A stretch of 64,000 bases of DNA from Bradyrhizobium lablabi (lineage in GTDB: Bacteria; Pseudomonadota; Alphaproteobacteria; Rhizobiales; Xanthobacteraceae). Positions 17,205 to 25,810 of the stretch are shown here, piece by piece; within the stretch, counting starts at the first letter, position 1, and each line of letters begins with the position of its first letter. Under the pieces are notes generated by a model. It was not told the DNA's origin. It was given only the letters and a program-made list of their open reading frames with translations, and searched no databases. Made by a program: the position numbers and the translations under genes. The DNA lies in assembly GCF_018129385.1 (NCBI RefSeq), contig NZ_JAFCLN010000004.1:62001-126000 (forward strand). The letters are read 5' to 3'.

Positions 17205-18956
17205 CTAACCCTCGAACGCCTCCGCAGACACCTTGCCGGCGCGCGTCACCAGCGTCTCGTCCGGCTTCGGCAGAGGCTTACCGTTGTCGCGGAAGCGGTT
17301 GGTGATGGGATAGCGGCGGTCGCGGCCGAAATTCTTTTCCGTCACTTTTACGCCGGGCGCGGCCTGCCGGCGCTTGTATTCGGCGATGTTGAGCAGGCGG
17401 TCGATGCGGGTGACGACGTCCTTGTCGAATCCGGCAGCGATGATGGTGGCGAGCGGCTCCTCGCGCTCGACCAGGCGCTCGAGGATGCCGTCCAGCACAT
17501 CATAGGGCGGCAGCGAATCCTGGTCGGTCTGGTTCTCGCGCAATTCGGCGGTCGGCGGGCGCGTGATGATGTTGACCGGAATGACCTCGCCCGAGGGGCC
17601 GAGCGCGCCGTCCGGTTTCCATGAATTGCGCAGGGACGACAGGCGGAACACTTCCGTCTTGTAGATGTCCTTGATCGGGTTGAAGCCACCGTTCATGTCG
17701 CCATAGAGCGTGGCGTAGCCGACCGACATTTCCGACTTGTTGCCGGTCGTGACCACCATCGCGCCTGTCTTGTTGGACATCGCCATCAGCAGCGTGCCGC
17801 GGGTGCGGGCCTGAAGGTTTTCTTCGGTGATGTCGCGCGGCAGGCCGGCGAAGGGAACGGACAGAATCTTCTCAAAGCCGTTCACGGCGTCCGCGATCGG
17901 CAGCACTTCGTAGCGGATGCCGAGCGCGGCCGCGAGCTTGGCGGCGTCATCGAGCGACACCTGCGCGGTATAGCGGAACGGCAGCATCACGCCGCGCACG
18001 GCATCCGCGCCGAGCGCATCGACCGCGATCGCCGCGCACAGCGCCGAATCGATGCCGCCGGAGACGCCGAGCAGCACGCCGGGAAAGCCGTTCTTGCGGA
18101 CATAGTCGCGCAGGCCCAGCACGCAGGCGGCATAGTCGCCCTTGTCGCCTTCCGGCAACGGCACGACATGGCCGGAACAGCGCCAGCCGGCATCGCTCTT
18201 GGTCCAGGTCAGCGTGGCTATGCTTTCCTGGAATGCCGGCAATTGCGCCGCCACCGACATATCGGCATTGAGCGCGAACGAGGCGCCGTCGAACACCAGT
18301 TCGTCCTGCCCGCCGATCTGATTGAGGTAGATCAGCGGCAACCCGCTTTCGGTAACACGCGCAACCGCAACCGAGAGACGGAGATCGTTCTTGTCGCGGG
18401 CATAGGGCGAGCCGTTTGGCACCACCAGAATTTCCGCGCCCGTCTCGGCGAGGCACTCGACGATGTTTTCGTATTCCTCGGACTCTTCCAGCCAGATGTC
18501 CTCGCAGATGGGGACACCGACCCGCACGCCTTTCACCGTCACCGGACCGGCGGCAGGGCCGCGCGCGAACAGGCGCTTTTCGTCGAACACGCCGTAGTTC
18601 GGCAAGTTAGCCTTGAAGCGAAGGGCCGTGATGCGGCCATCGTCGAGCAGCGCGCAGGCATTATAGAGTTTGCCGTCGTCGACCCAGGGCGTGCCGATCA
18701 GCATGGCCGGACCGCCGCCTGCGGTCTCGCGCGCCAGCTCTTCCACCGCCGCGCGGCACGCGGCCTGGAAGGCGGGCTTTTGCACGAGGTCTTCCGGCGG
18801 ATAGCCGCAGATGAACAGCTCGGGCAGCACCACGAGATCGGCGCCGTCGGCCTGCGCCTTTTCGCGCGCGGCGCGTGCTTTCGCGGCGTTGCCGGGGACG
18901 TCGCCGACGGTCGGATTGAGCTGCGCCAGCGTGATTTTGAATTGCGGTTCACTCAT
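17205..18956 (-). CDS. nadE: Glutamine-dependent NAD+ synthase
   Basis: Last step of NAD synthesis: amidates nicotinate adenine dinucleotide using glutamine and ATP. The 583-residue protein joins an N-terminal nitrilase-type glutaminase domain (catalytic triad Glu46, Lys115, Cys151 in VPICEDIW) to a C-terminal NAD synthetase domain with the PP-loop SGGIDS at 299-304. Downstream blocks GNKSEMSVGYATLYGDMNGG and PPTAELRENQTDQDSLPPY are standard. ATG at 18956 matches the conserved start. It follows dgkA by 44 bp on the same strand. Confidence 0.96.
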   Translation of the reverse strand: MSEPQFKITLAQLNPTVGDVPGNAAKARAAREKAQADGADLVVLPELFICGYPPEDLVQKPAFQAACRAAVEELARETAGGGPAMLIGTPWVDDGKLYNACALLDDGRITALRFKANLPNYGVFDEKRLFARGPAAGPVTVKGVRVGVPICEDIWLEESEEYENIVECLAETGAEILVVPNGSPYARDKNDLRLSVAVARVTESGLPLIYLNQIGGQDELVFDGASFALNADMSVAAQLPAFQESIATLTWTKSDAGWRCSGHVVPLPEGDKGDYAACVLGLRDYVRKNGFPGVLLGVSGGIDSALCAAIAVDALGADAVRGVMLPFRYTAQVSLDDAAKLAAALGIRYEVLPIADAVNGFEKILSVPFAGLPRDITEENLQARTRGTLLMAMSNKTGAMVVTTGNKSEMSVGYATLYGDMNGGFNPIKDIYKTEVFRLSSLRNSWKPDGALGPSGEVIPVNIITRPPTAELRENQTDQDSLPPYDVLDGILERLVEREEPLATIIAAGFDKDVVTRIDRLLNIAEYKRRQAAPGVKVTEKNFGRDRRYPITNRFRDNGKPLPKPDETLVTRAGKVSAEAFEG

Positions 18957-19000
18957 TCTCTAAATGTGTCCCGCGCACCGGCAAACTTCAATTGCTTGAT

Positions 19001-19354
19001 TCAGATTCCGCCCATGCGCTCGACGAGGGCGAACAACCAGAAGGCCCCGGCCATCAGGATTGAGACGCCGACCGCGGCCGAGCCCATGTCCTTGACCCGG
19101 CCGATTTGCGGATCGTGATCCAGCGTCAGCCGGTCGGCGAGCTTCTCGATCGCGGTGTTGAGCAGCTCGACCACCAGGACAAGCACGACGGTCGCGACCA
19201 GTTCCACCCGCCGCATGGTGGTGGCGCCGATCAGCCAGGCAAGCGGGATCGACAGCGCAAGCGCGACCAGCTCCTCGCGGATCGCCTGCTCCGAACGGAT
19301 CGCAAAAGCGAGGCCGTTACGCGTGTTGATCGTCGCCCGCCACAGTCGCAGCAA
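19001..19354 (-). CDS. dgkA: Diacylglycerol kinase (prokaryotic DgkA type)
   Basis: Small integral-membrane kinase that phosphorylates diacylglycerol to phosphatidate, recycling lipid. 117 residues with three membrane helices and the family core ELLNTAIEKLADRL followed by KDMGSAAVGVSI, which contain the catalytic Glu and Asn/Lys positions of DgkA. Size and topology match E. coli DgkA. Its ATG at 19354 directly abuts the stop of the DAHP synthase gene, indicating an operon with that gene and nadE. Its presence near pssA/psd fits lipid housekeeping, though they are separate units. Confidence 0.93.
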   Translation of the reverse strand: MLRLWRATINTRNGLAFAIRSEQAIREELVALALSIPLAWLIGATTMRRVELVATVVLVLVVELLNTAIEKLADRLTLDHDPQIGRVKDMGSAAVGVSILMAGAFWLFALVERMGGI

Positions 19355-19355
19355 A

Positions 19356-20744
19356 TTACAATCCCGCTGCGGCCGGCATCGGCTCCGCCTTGCTGGCGCG
19401 CTCCTGCTTCAACAATTCGGCGATCAGGAACGCGATATCGATCGACTGCTCCGCGTTGAGGCGCGGGTCGCAGACGGTGTGATAGCGGTCGCTGAGATCT
19501 TCGTGGCTGATGGCCCGCGCGCCGCCGATGCATTCGGTGACGTCCTGCCCGGTCATCTCCAGATGCACGCCGCCGGCGTGGGTGCCTTCGGCAGCATGGA
19601 CGCTGAAGAACGTCTTCACCTCCGACAGGATGCGGTCGAACGGCCGCGTCTTGTAGCCGGTGCTGGAGGTGATGGTGTTGCCGTGCATGGGATCGCAAGA
19701 CCACACCACCGAGCGGCCCTCGCGCTGGATGGCGCGCACCATGCCCGGCAGATGCTCGCCCGCCTTCTCGTGGCCGAACCGCGTGATCAGCGTCAGCCGG
19801 CCCGGCTCGTTGTCGGGATTGAGGACGTCGGCCAGCTTGATCAGTTCATCCGGCTTGAGCGACGGACCGCATTTCAGGCCGATCGGATTCTTGATGCCGC
19901 GGAAATATTCGATATGGGCGTGATCGAGCTGGCGGGTGCGGTCGCCGATCCAGATCATGTGGCCGGAAGTCGCGTACCAGTCGCCGGTGGTGGAATCGAC
20001 GCGGGTAAAGGCCTGCTCGTAGCCGAGCAGCAGCGCCTCGTGGCTGGTGTAGAAGTCGGTGGCGCGCAGCTCAGGATGGGCTTCGAGGTCGAGGCCGCAG
20101 GCGCGCATGAAGTTGAGCGCCTCGGAGATGCGGTCGGCCAGTTCCTTGTAGCGGCGGGACTGCGGGGAATCCTTGAGGAAGCCGAGCATCCACTGATGCA
20201 CGCTGGCGAGATTGGCGTAGCCGCCGGTGGCGAAGGCGCGCAGCAGGTTGAGCGTCGCCGCCGACTGCCGGTAGGCCATCAACTGGCGCTGCGGATCGGG
20301 CGTGCGCGCTTCGGCGGTAAACGCGATGTCGTTGACGATGTCGCCGCGGTAGCTCGGCAACTCGATGCCGTTCGCCTTCTCGGTCGGCGAGGAGCGCGGC
20401 TTGGCGAACTGCCCGGCGATGCGGCCGACCTTCACCACCGGCAGCGCGCCGGCATAGGTCAGGACGACCGCCATCTGGAGGAAGACGCGGAAGAAGTCGC
20501 GGATGTTGTTGGCGCCGTGCTCGGCAAAGCTTTCGGCGCAGTCGCCGCCCTGGAGCAGGAAGGCTTCGCCCCTGGCGACGCGGGCGAGCGCCTTCTTCAG
20601 ATTCCTCGCCTCGCCGGCGAACACCAGTGGCGGGAAGGTCGCGAGTTGGGCCTCGACGTCGGCCAAGGCCTTGGCGTCGGGATATTGCGGCATCTGCTGC
20701 ACTGGCTTGGCGCGCCAGCCGTCGGGTGTCCACCGCTCGGACAT
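19356..20744 (-). CDS. aroG: Class II 3-deoxy-7-phosphoheptulonate (DAHP) synthase
   Basis: First enzyme of the shikimate pathway: phosphoenolpyruvate + erythrose 4-phosphate gives DAHP. The 462-residue length and motifs are those of the class II (plant/Mycobacterium-type) family: QGGDCAESF with metal ligand Cys69, then [43 protein letters not shown] with a metal-binding His, and [18 protein letters not shown] at 20744 is supported by the conserved W-x-P-x-x-W-like N-terminus ([17 protein letters not shown]). It is the first gene of a compact cluster with dgkA and nadE. Confidence 0.95.
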   Translation of the reverse strand: MSERWTPDGWRAKPVQQMPQYPDAKALADVEAQLATFPPLVFAGEARNLKKALARVARGEAFLLQGGDCAESFAEHGANNIRDFFRVFLQMAVVLTYAGALPVVKVGRIAGQFAKPRSSPTEKANGIELPSYRGDIVNDIAFTAEARTPDPQRQLMAYRQSAATLNLLRAFATGGYANLASVHQWMLGFLKDSPQSRRYKELADRISEALNFMRACGLDLEAHPELRATDFYTSHEALLLGYEQAFTRVDSTTGDWYATSGHMIWIGDRTRQLDHAHIEYFRGIKNPIGLKCGPSLKPDELIKLADVLNPDNEPGRLTLITRFGHEKAGEHLPGMVRAIQREGRSVVWSCDPMHGNTITSSTGYKTRPFDRILSEVKTFFSVHAAEGTHAGGVHLEMTGQDVTECIGGARAISHEDLSDRYHTVCDPRLNAEQSIDIAFLIAELLKQERASKAEPMPAAAGL

Positions 20745-20918
20745 AGTCGTTAACTCCTGAGCAAAATACCGCTATTCAATGGGAGGTTCCAAGCGGCGGG
20801 TTATACACAGGGTTGTGAGGGACCGCTAGGTGGAATTCCGCCTGCTTGGTCAAGCTCTTGCGGCGAAAGCCGAATTCGCATTTGTTAACGGCGTGCGTTG
20901 AGTTGCGGGGGAGTTGCG

Positions 20919-21824
20919 GTGGCTGAGGGTGTTCCAGACGATGTCTTTGCCGACGACATCATCGTGCACGCGATCGACCGCTATCCGCTGGGCGCCACGC
21001 TGTTCCTGCCGCGCACCGGCAAGCGCACCCATGCGGTGCTGATCAATGCGGGGACCGGCATCCCGCGCAAATTCTACCGCGGCTTTGCCGGCTATCTCGC
21101 GCACCGCGGGTGCGCTGTCCTGACCTACGATTATCGCGGCATCGGCGATTCCAGGCAGAAGGCGATGACCGGCTACAACCAGGTCAAATCGCTGGCCGGC
21201 TTCAAGGCCTCGATGGCGGACTGGGCGGCCAAGGATGTCACCGCGGCTGTCAGGTGGATGCGCGAGCGCTACCGCGATTTGCCGCTCGCCTATGTCGGCC
21301 ACTCCTTCGGCGGACAGGCGTTCGGCCTGCTGGCGAACAACACCGAGGTGTCGCGGACCCTCTTCATCGCGGCGCAGGCCGGCTACTGGAAGCTGATGGC
21401 CTCGCCCGAATCCTATCGCGTCTATGCGATGGTCAACTATGTCGGCGTGCCCCTGACAAAACTGTTCGGCTACGCCCCCGGTTGGGCCGGCCTCGGCCAG
21501 GACCTGCCGAAGGACGCCTTCCTGCAATGGGCGAGCTGGATCAATAACCCGCGCTATCTGTTCCAGGATCCGAACCTGCCGGGGCTTTCCAATTTCGAGA
21601 AGTACAAGGCCGAGCTGCGCGCGATCTGCTTCACCGACGACCCCTGGGCGACGCGCACGGCGGTGGAGCTGCTGTGCTCGGGATTTACCGCGGCCAAGCC
21701 CGACATCATGAGCATCACGCCGGCGGATGCCGGGGTGACGAAGATCGGGCATATGGGATTCTTCCGGCCCGAGCACCGCGACACGCTGTGGCGCGGCGCG
21801 GCGGAGTGGATGCAGGCGGAGTAG
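20919..21824 (+). CDS. Alpha/beta-hydrolase fold protein
   Basis: Serine hydrolase-like protein of 301 residues. The nucleophile elbow GHSFGGQ supplies the Ser, an oxyanion-type NAGTGIPRKFY block lies before it, and an acid plus a late His (GHMGFFRPEH) complete the triad. The style (YDYRGIGDSR, WAAKDVTAAVRWMRERY) matches a bacterial group annotated as alpha/beta hydrolases with unknown substrate, distantly like serine aminopeptidase S33 lipases. A GTG start at 20919 is chosen because GGGGGAG (20906-20912) lies 6 bp upstream; the TTG further upstream is less likely. Confidence 0.87.
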   Translation: MAEGVPDDVFADDIIVHAIDRYPLGATLFLPRTGKRTHAVLINAGTGIPRKFYRGFAGYLAHRGCAVLTYDYRGIGDSRQKAMTGYNQVKSLAGFKASMADWAAKDVTAAVRWMRERYRDLPLAYVGHSFGGQAFGLLANNTEVSRTLFIAAQAGYWKLMASPESYRVYAMVNYVGVPLTKLFGYAPGWAGLGQDLPKDAFLQWASWINNPRYLFQDPNLPGLSNFEKYKAELRAICFTDDPWATRTAVELLCSGFTAAKPDIMSITPADAGVTKIGHMGFFRPEHRDTLWRGAAEWMQAE

Positions 21825-22766
21825 TCACTCTTGTGTCCCGGCCTTGAGCCGGGACCATGCCTTGCCCCCGGCTTCCCTGCTCGCAACTTCTGGGTCCCGG
21901 GTCTGCAGCGCATCATTCCGCTCACGCTTCATGCTGCGCGGCGCACGGGACACGATATCCCGCGTCGCCGCCAATCCAACGGTCGTCATTCCCCGCGAAA
22001 GCGGGGAATCCAGTACGCCGCGGCCTCTCGGTTCAATCACTGCGGCCTCTGGGATACTGGATCACCCGCCTTCGCGGGTGATGACGGAGAGGGAGTAGAA
22101 GCGGCTTGCGCTCCAAACACAGCTTCTCGATCTCGCGGCATGCAATGTCCGAGTTTTGGCAGTCTCTTTCGCCTTCCCTCCAAACCAGAGGGAGCAGGGA
22201 ATGCCGGGTGCGCGCTGCACCCGCGGTCTCGTGCGCCTGTTGCGCAAGCACAAAAAGGTGCACACGAGCATACAGGTGAGCGGAGAACACTCCGACATCC
22301 CCTGCGCAATGGCTTTACGGCGTACTTCGTGCTCTTCCCGGCGGAGCGGGCTTGTTGTCACCGTCATCCCTGGGAAGCGCTGGCTTCTCAGGAACTTGAC
22401 GCCAGCATCGCGGCGTCAGAACCACACGACTTGGCCGTACGCTCCGGTTCGTTCGTCCAAAGAACAGAAGCGTCCACCGCATCCCATCCCAACGTGTGGT
22501 GACGATGGCCAACGCCCCTCTCGGGGATGAGACGGCCAAGCTTATATTTCTGATTTTCAGAATTGGCAAGCGAAATATTTTTGCAGCAAGGGCTGGACAG
22601 GTTTTGGGTGATTTGCCCGACGGAGCGATCTGCCTGAAATCGCTCATGAACCGGGCCTGAATGCGAACGTGATGTGGCACACTTTCCGCTTTGCGAGAGG
22701 GGTTGAAGGCGCCAAGGCCGCGCCTTAGCTCCATCCATGGGTGGAGATTTTAACCTGGAGCGGAGC
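21825..22766. repeat. 942-bp gene-free, repeat-derived region
   Basis: No credible gene. Part one holds an inverted repeat at 21984-22087, arms starting CGTCATTCCCCGCGAAAGCG and ending GCCTTCGCGGGTGATGACGG. Part two (about 22100-22560) reads through several frames into peptides of the MPGARCTRGLV type, which I recognise as a frequently mis-annotated repeated sequence in Bradyrhizobium genomes. The remainder (22560-22740) is AT-richer and may hold the promoter for the small gene at 22767. Multi-copy status could not be verified. Confidence 0.6.
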
Positions 22767-22898
22767 ATGAGCCCGCGCATTTATCTGATCGCTTTGCTTG
22801 TTGCCTTTGGCTTCGCCACGTTGTTTGCGACGCTCACGACCGTGCGCCAGTTGCACGTCCAGACATCGGCGATACACCAGCCGTTCGATCGCGGCTGA
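22767..22898 (+). CDS. 43-residue single-pass membrane peptide
   Basis: A short frame with ATG at 22767 and TGA at 22898, behind a purine-rich site (CTGGAGCGGAG). The peptide starts MSPRIYLIALLVAFGFATLF and continues ATLTTVRQLHVQTSAIHQPF: one hydrophobic N-terminal helix then a polar tail, so it is either a signal-anchored micro-protein or a secreted peptide. It has no known family and no operon partner; 269 bp separate it from the next gene. The call rests on the ribosome-binding site, codon pattern and membrane helix. Confidence 0.45.
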   Translation: MSPRIYLIALLVAFGFATLFATLTTVRQLHVQTSAIHQPFDRG

Positions 22899-23167
22899 TC
22901 GGCAGCGCAGGCGATCTTCAAACAGCAACGTTGCGTTTACTTCCCTCGCCGCGCGTCGATCGACTGCGCGGCGAGCAGCAATCGTGTGCGCGCAGTTCCG
23001 CTCAGGGAACAAAGCGCAATGCAACAACGAATTCCGTGCACACTTTCGCAATCAACTTGAAGGGTGAACGCGCGTCTCTCACGATCATGATTGTGATTCC
23101 GATGCGGATCGGCGGGCCGCGGAGGACGATGACCGTGGGTCCGGTCTTTTCTGTTTGGGGACAATCA

Positions 23168-23449
23168 ATGCGAACTCACCCGCACTCTATCCGCGCCTTC
23201 ACCATTCTATCCGGCTTGGTGCTCTGCCTCGTGATGGCGCCGGCGCCAAGCCACGCCGTCAACGAGGCAGAAGCACAGCGCCTTTGCACCGGCGACGTCA
23301 TGCGACTCTGCTCGTCGGAAATTCCCGACCGCGGCCGCATCATCGCCTGCATGCAGCGAAACAAGTCGAACCTGAGCGCCGGCTGCCGCAGCGTGTTCGG
23401 CAGGCAAAGCGAGCGGTCGGCCTCGGCGCGGCGATCGTACGACGATTGA
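23168..23449 (+). CDS. Small secreted protein with one cysteine-rich (Cys_rich_FGFR-type) repeat
   Basis: A 93-residue exported protein. A Sec signal peptide (through APAPSHA, residue about 29) leads to a single repeat with LCTGDVMRLC, RIIACM and CRSVF, the four-cysteine spacing of the [21 protein letters not shown]1/Cys_rich_FGFR repeat, which in rhizobia occurs as short secreted proteins of unknown role. ATG at 23168 is chosen for the signal peptide. A Ser/Arg-rich tail follows. A copy of the TAGGGYGGGTTA repeat starts 11 bp after the stop. Confidence 0.75.
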   Translation: MRTHPHSIRAFTILSGLVLCLVMAPAPSHAVNEAEAQRLCTGDVMRLCSSEIPDRGRIIACMQRNKSNLSAGCRSVFGRQSERSASARRSYDD

Positions 23450-23459
23450 AAAGAGGTCC

Positions 23460-23577
23460 GTAGGGTGGGTTAGGCGAAGCCGTAACCCACCATTTCATCG
23501 GCGGCAGATCGGCGGGTTACCGCCTTCCGCCTTCGCTCGATGAGCTACGGCGGACGCGGACGGATAACCCGCCCTAC
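23460..23577. repeat. TAGGGYGGGTTA-type intergenic repeat, copy 1
   Basis: Begins GTAGGGTGGGTTAGGCGAAG and ends GGATAACCCGCCCTAC, so its termini are inverted. The internal CGTAACCCACC and GGCGGGTTAC pieces make further short stems. Three more copies are at 24481-24560, 27667-27745 and 28386-28453. It lies between a + gene and a - gene stop and may double as a terminator. Confidence 0.8.
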
Positions 23578-23591
23578 GGCTCTGCTCGCCG

Positions 23592-23951
23592 TCAATTGCG
23601 CTGCGCGGTCCAGTAACCCGAGCAGCGGCCATTCATGGAGTGGCCGCTCCATGTGCCGCGGCCGGATGCGCCGACGAGCCGGCCGGAGCCGGAGGCGAAC
23701 TTGTCCTGAACGGTCACCGAGGCGCGAACCATGCCTGACCGCGCGACGTAGCCCCGGAATCTCACGAGGTTCGGACTGGTGACGACCCCGTCGGAAATAT
23801 TGGCTGGAAAATTGTAAGTGGGATCGCATGGGCCCCGCTCCGTCACGAAGTTGAGGTCCCAGGAACCGTCATAGGCCGATCGTGCCTGCGCGGCACCTGC
23901 CATCGCAACAAAAGCGCATGTTGCCGCTGCGCAAAGCGAAAGCTTTTTCAT
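23592..23951 (-). CDS. Secreted hypothetical protein (119 aa)
   Basis: Exported small protein of 119 residues. A Sec signal peptide (MKKLSLCAAATCAFVAMAGA, then AQARSAYDGSW) starts at ATG 23951. The mature part is Gly/Ser-rich and beta-type, with paired cysteines (GPCDPTY; NGRCSGYW) and the closing SGRGTWSGHSMNGRCSGYW. The DGSWDL opening and closing GYWTA resemble other small rhizobial periplasmic proteins annotated only as hypothetical. No function can be assigned. Confidence 0.75.
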   Translation of the reverse strand: MKKLSLCAAATCAFVAMAGAAQARSAYDGSWDLNFVTERGPCDPTYNFPANISDGVVTSPNLVRFRGYVARSGMVRASVTVQDKFASGSGRLVGASGRGTWSGHSMNGRCSGYWTAQRN

Positions 23952-24157
23952 CTCGATTTCTCCGTAGCAAGCCAGCAGTCTTGGCTCGCTATGGAAATGG
24001 TGGACGAATGGTCATGTGGAAGGAGACGCTTGCTCACGTCCCATCAAGGCCGCGCGAGGACGGAGGCGCCGAACCATCACGCGTTCGAGACTGTTTTGCG
24101 GGATTGGTGGCGTGCCATTCGTTCGCTTTGTCGAAGGCGCCCGGCCAACTCGCAGCC

Positions 24158-24385
24158 TTATGCGGCTCGCTTGAACGCCGGCGCAGAGAGCTTGCCGGGC
24201 GGGACCATCACTGCCTCGATTTTGGACCTCGTTTCCCCGGCACGGGAGCAGTTGGGACAATGAAACAGGTGGTTGATGATATCAGCGGCAACCAGAGTGG
24301 AGCGCGTCCACCTCATTTCGATGTTGCAGGTGGAGCAGATGGGAGCCTCCAGCTCATCGAAAGCCCGTCTAATTTTATCAACCAT
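24158..24385 (-). CDS. Small zinc-ribbon-like protein (75 aa)
   Basis: A 75-residue protein whose core is CSTCNIEMRWTRSTLV then HCPNCSRAG: two CxxC knuckles about 24 residues apart, a probable zinc ribbon. The N-terminus (MVDKIRRAFDELEAPI) is helical, the C-terminus basic. Cytoplasmic; no signal peptide. Such stand-alone ribbons can bind nucleic acid or proteins, but no specific role is known. The four-Cys geometry is the best evidence that this short frame is real. It lies alone between repeat copies. Confidence 0.65.
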   Translation of the reverse strand: MVDKIRRAFDELEAPICSTCNIEMRWTRSTLVAADIINHLFHCPNCSRAGETRSKIEAVMVPPGKLSAPAFKRAA

Positions 24386-24480
24386 AAAAGCCTTGCGCCC
24401 CTTTGTTTGCGCTACGGTATCTGCAACGGGTCAAGAACGAAAGGCGAAAGCGCGTTCCGTCGGAGGAACCGCAACGGTCT

Positions 24481-24560
24481 GTAGGGCGGGTTAACCGAAG
24501 GCGTAACCCGCCGCCTCCTTGCCGATGGTCGGCGGATTACGCTGCGCTAATCCGCCGTAC
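24481..24560. repeat. TAGGGYGGGTTA-type intergenic repeat, copy 2
   Basis: Begins GTAGGGCGGGTTAACCGAAG and ends TAATCCGCCGTAC; includes CGTAACCCGCC and GGCGGATTACGCTGCGC. Same family as copies at 23460, 27667 and 28386. It lies just beyond the 3' end of the VOC gene at 24583. Confidence 0.8.
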
Positions 24561-24582
24561 AGCCTGCCGTCCTGCTAATCGC

Positions 24583-25020
24583 TCAGCCAAGCTCCTGGGC
24601 TAGTCCGATGAGAAGCCCTTCAGGACCACGGATGTAGCAGAGCCGATACGCGTCCTTGTACTGGACGACTTCGCCGACGAGCTGCGCGCCGCGTGTGCGG
24701 ACCCTTGCAAGCGTCTCGTCGATGTCGTCCACGGCGAACATGACCCGGAGGTAGCCGAGGGCGTTGACCGGGGCGTTGCGGTGATCTGCAACAACAGGCG
24801 GCGCGAGGAAGCGGGACAGCTCGAGCCGGCCGTGGCCGTCGGGCGTGCGCATCATCGCGATCTCGACACGCTGATCGCCGAGGCCAGTGACGCGTCCGGC
24901 CCATTCGCCTTCGATCGTGGCCCGCCCTTCGAGCTCGAGGCCGAGTTCGCGAAAGAAATCAATCGCGCCGCCGAGGTCTTCGACGACGATTCCGACGTTG
25001 TCCATCCGCTTGAGCGCCAT
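24583..25020 (-). CDS. VOC-family (glyoxalase-like) protein
   Basis: Single VOC domain protein, 145 residues. It starts MALKRMDNVGIVVEDLGGAI and contains FFRELGLELEGR, RVEIAMMRTPDGHGRLELSRF and a closing DAYRLCYIRGPEGLLIGLAQ. This is the pattern of the glyoxalase/dioxygenase superfamily, subgroup often annotated as VOC or glyoxalase I-like. Candidate metal ligands are Glu residues in RLELSR and the His of DHRN. Its ATG lies 2 bp beyond the stop of the GFA-domain gene, so the two are probably one transcript. Substrate unknown. Confidence 0.88.
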   Translation of the reverse strand: MALKRMDNVGIVVEDLGGAIDFFRELGLELEGRATIEGEWAGRVTGLGDQRVEIAMMRTPDGHGRLELSRFLAPPVVADHRNAPVNALGYLRVMFAVDDIDETLARVRTRGAQLVGEVVQYKDAYRLCYIRGPEGLLIGLAQELG

Positions 25021-25022
25021 TG

Positions 25023-25448
25023 TCAGTCCGCCGGAATGAAGCGGAGCGTGCCGGCGCGGCGCGTGGGCTTGCCGGTGTCCTTGGTGTGATTGACGCCATC
25101 AATGACGGGCACCTCCGGGAAGTCGAAGGGGCTCACCCCGTCGAGGCAGGCGACGTTCACGGCATAGGAATTCGGGTCGGATCGCCGCTGGTGATGCGTG
25201 TAGATGCCGCAGCGCGAGCAGAAGAAGTGCTGCGCCGCTCCGGTATTGAAGCGGTAGCTCGTCAGCGCATCCTCGCCGCTGACGAACCTGATCCCGCCCA
25301 TCGCCACCGCGGCCGCGACGGCGCCGCGCATTCGACAGTAAGAGCAGGTGCAGCGGAGGATCGAATTGAAGCCGTCGCTAAGCGTCGCCTCGAAACGCAC
25401 CGCGCCGCAATGGCATTGGCCGGCCAGAACGTTCGGGTTGCTCGCCAT
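25023..25448 (-). CDS. GFA-family (glutathione-dependent formaldehyde-activating enzyme-like) protein
   Basis: Zinc protein of the GFA/CENP-V fold, 141 residues. It carries the family cysteine set: GQCHCGAVRFEA, then CTCSYCRMRG and FCSRCGIYTHHQRRSDP, giving two zinc sites. Members either activate glutathione-formaldehyde adducts or, for most homologues, act on unknown glutathione-linked substrates. ATG at 25448 (MASNPNVLAG) is chosen; the in-frame extension to 25709 lacks family character. It is followed by the VOC gene, suggesting a small detoxification pair (inference). Confidence 0.87.
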   Translation of the reverse strand: MASNPNVLAGQCHCGAVRFEATLSDGFNSILRCTCSYCRMRGAVAAAVAMGGIRFVSGEDALTSYRFNTGAAQHFFCSRCGIYTHHQRRSDPNSYAVNVACLDGVSPFDFPEVPVIDGVNHTKDTGKPTRRAGTLRFIPAD

Positions 25449-25810
25449 GTTGCCTGTGTCTCCTTCTCCGGGCTCTAGCTGACTACGCATACCAACAAGA
25501 TTGCACATGACCAACTCCCCTGCCCCAATCCTTGCGGCATTGCACAACGCCGCCAGCGACGCTGTAATTCGCGCCATGAGCGCCAAATAACGCGAGGTCA
25601 TCCGGGGGCAGATCATCAAGAATGAGCGCTGAAGCCGCTCGAGAAGAGGCTGCAAAGCAGCTCGACGCTCCGTGGCGCAATTTACAAGCGATGTCAGTTC
25701 TGCTCTCACTGACCACGGGAGAACGCGCCGGGCCAGGCCGTAAGCATTGATCCAGCGCGTATTGGAGTAGCATTAAGCTCAGAGCTGGCTGTCAACCTTT
25801 CGGTCGTTGC
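25449..25810. other. 362-bp intergenic region between divergent GFA and NERD-helicase genes
   Basis: No convincing gene. A 27-codon frame at 25507-25590 (MTNSPAPILAALHNAASDAV start) exists on the + strand but has no clear ribosome-binding site or family. A short ribosome-binding-like stretch near 25798 precedes the helicase ATG at 25811 only weakly. The region should hold the two divergent promoters; no strong -35/-10 pair was recognised. Confidence 0.4.

Noticed and set aside
22156..22530. 124-codon frame (MAVSFAFPPNQREQG start) in the repeat region
   Set aside because: Contains the MPGARCTRGLV stretch that I associate with a repeated, mis-annotated sequence in this genus; several frames are open, so coding is doubtful.
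25507..25590. 27-codon frame (MTNSPAPILAALHNAASDAV start) before the helicase gene
   Set aside because: No clear ribosome-binding site, no membrane or signal feature and no operon fit; too short to trust.
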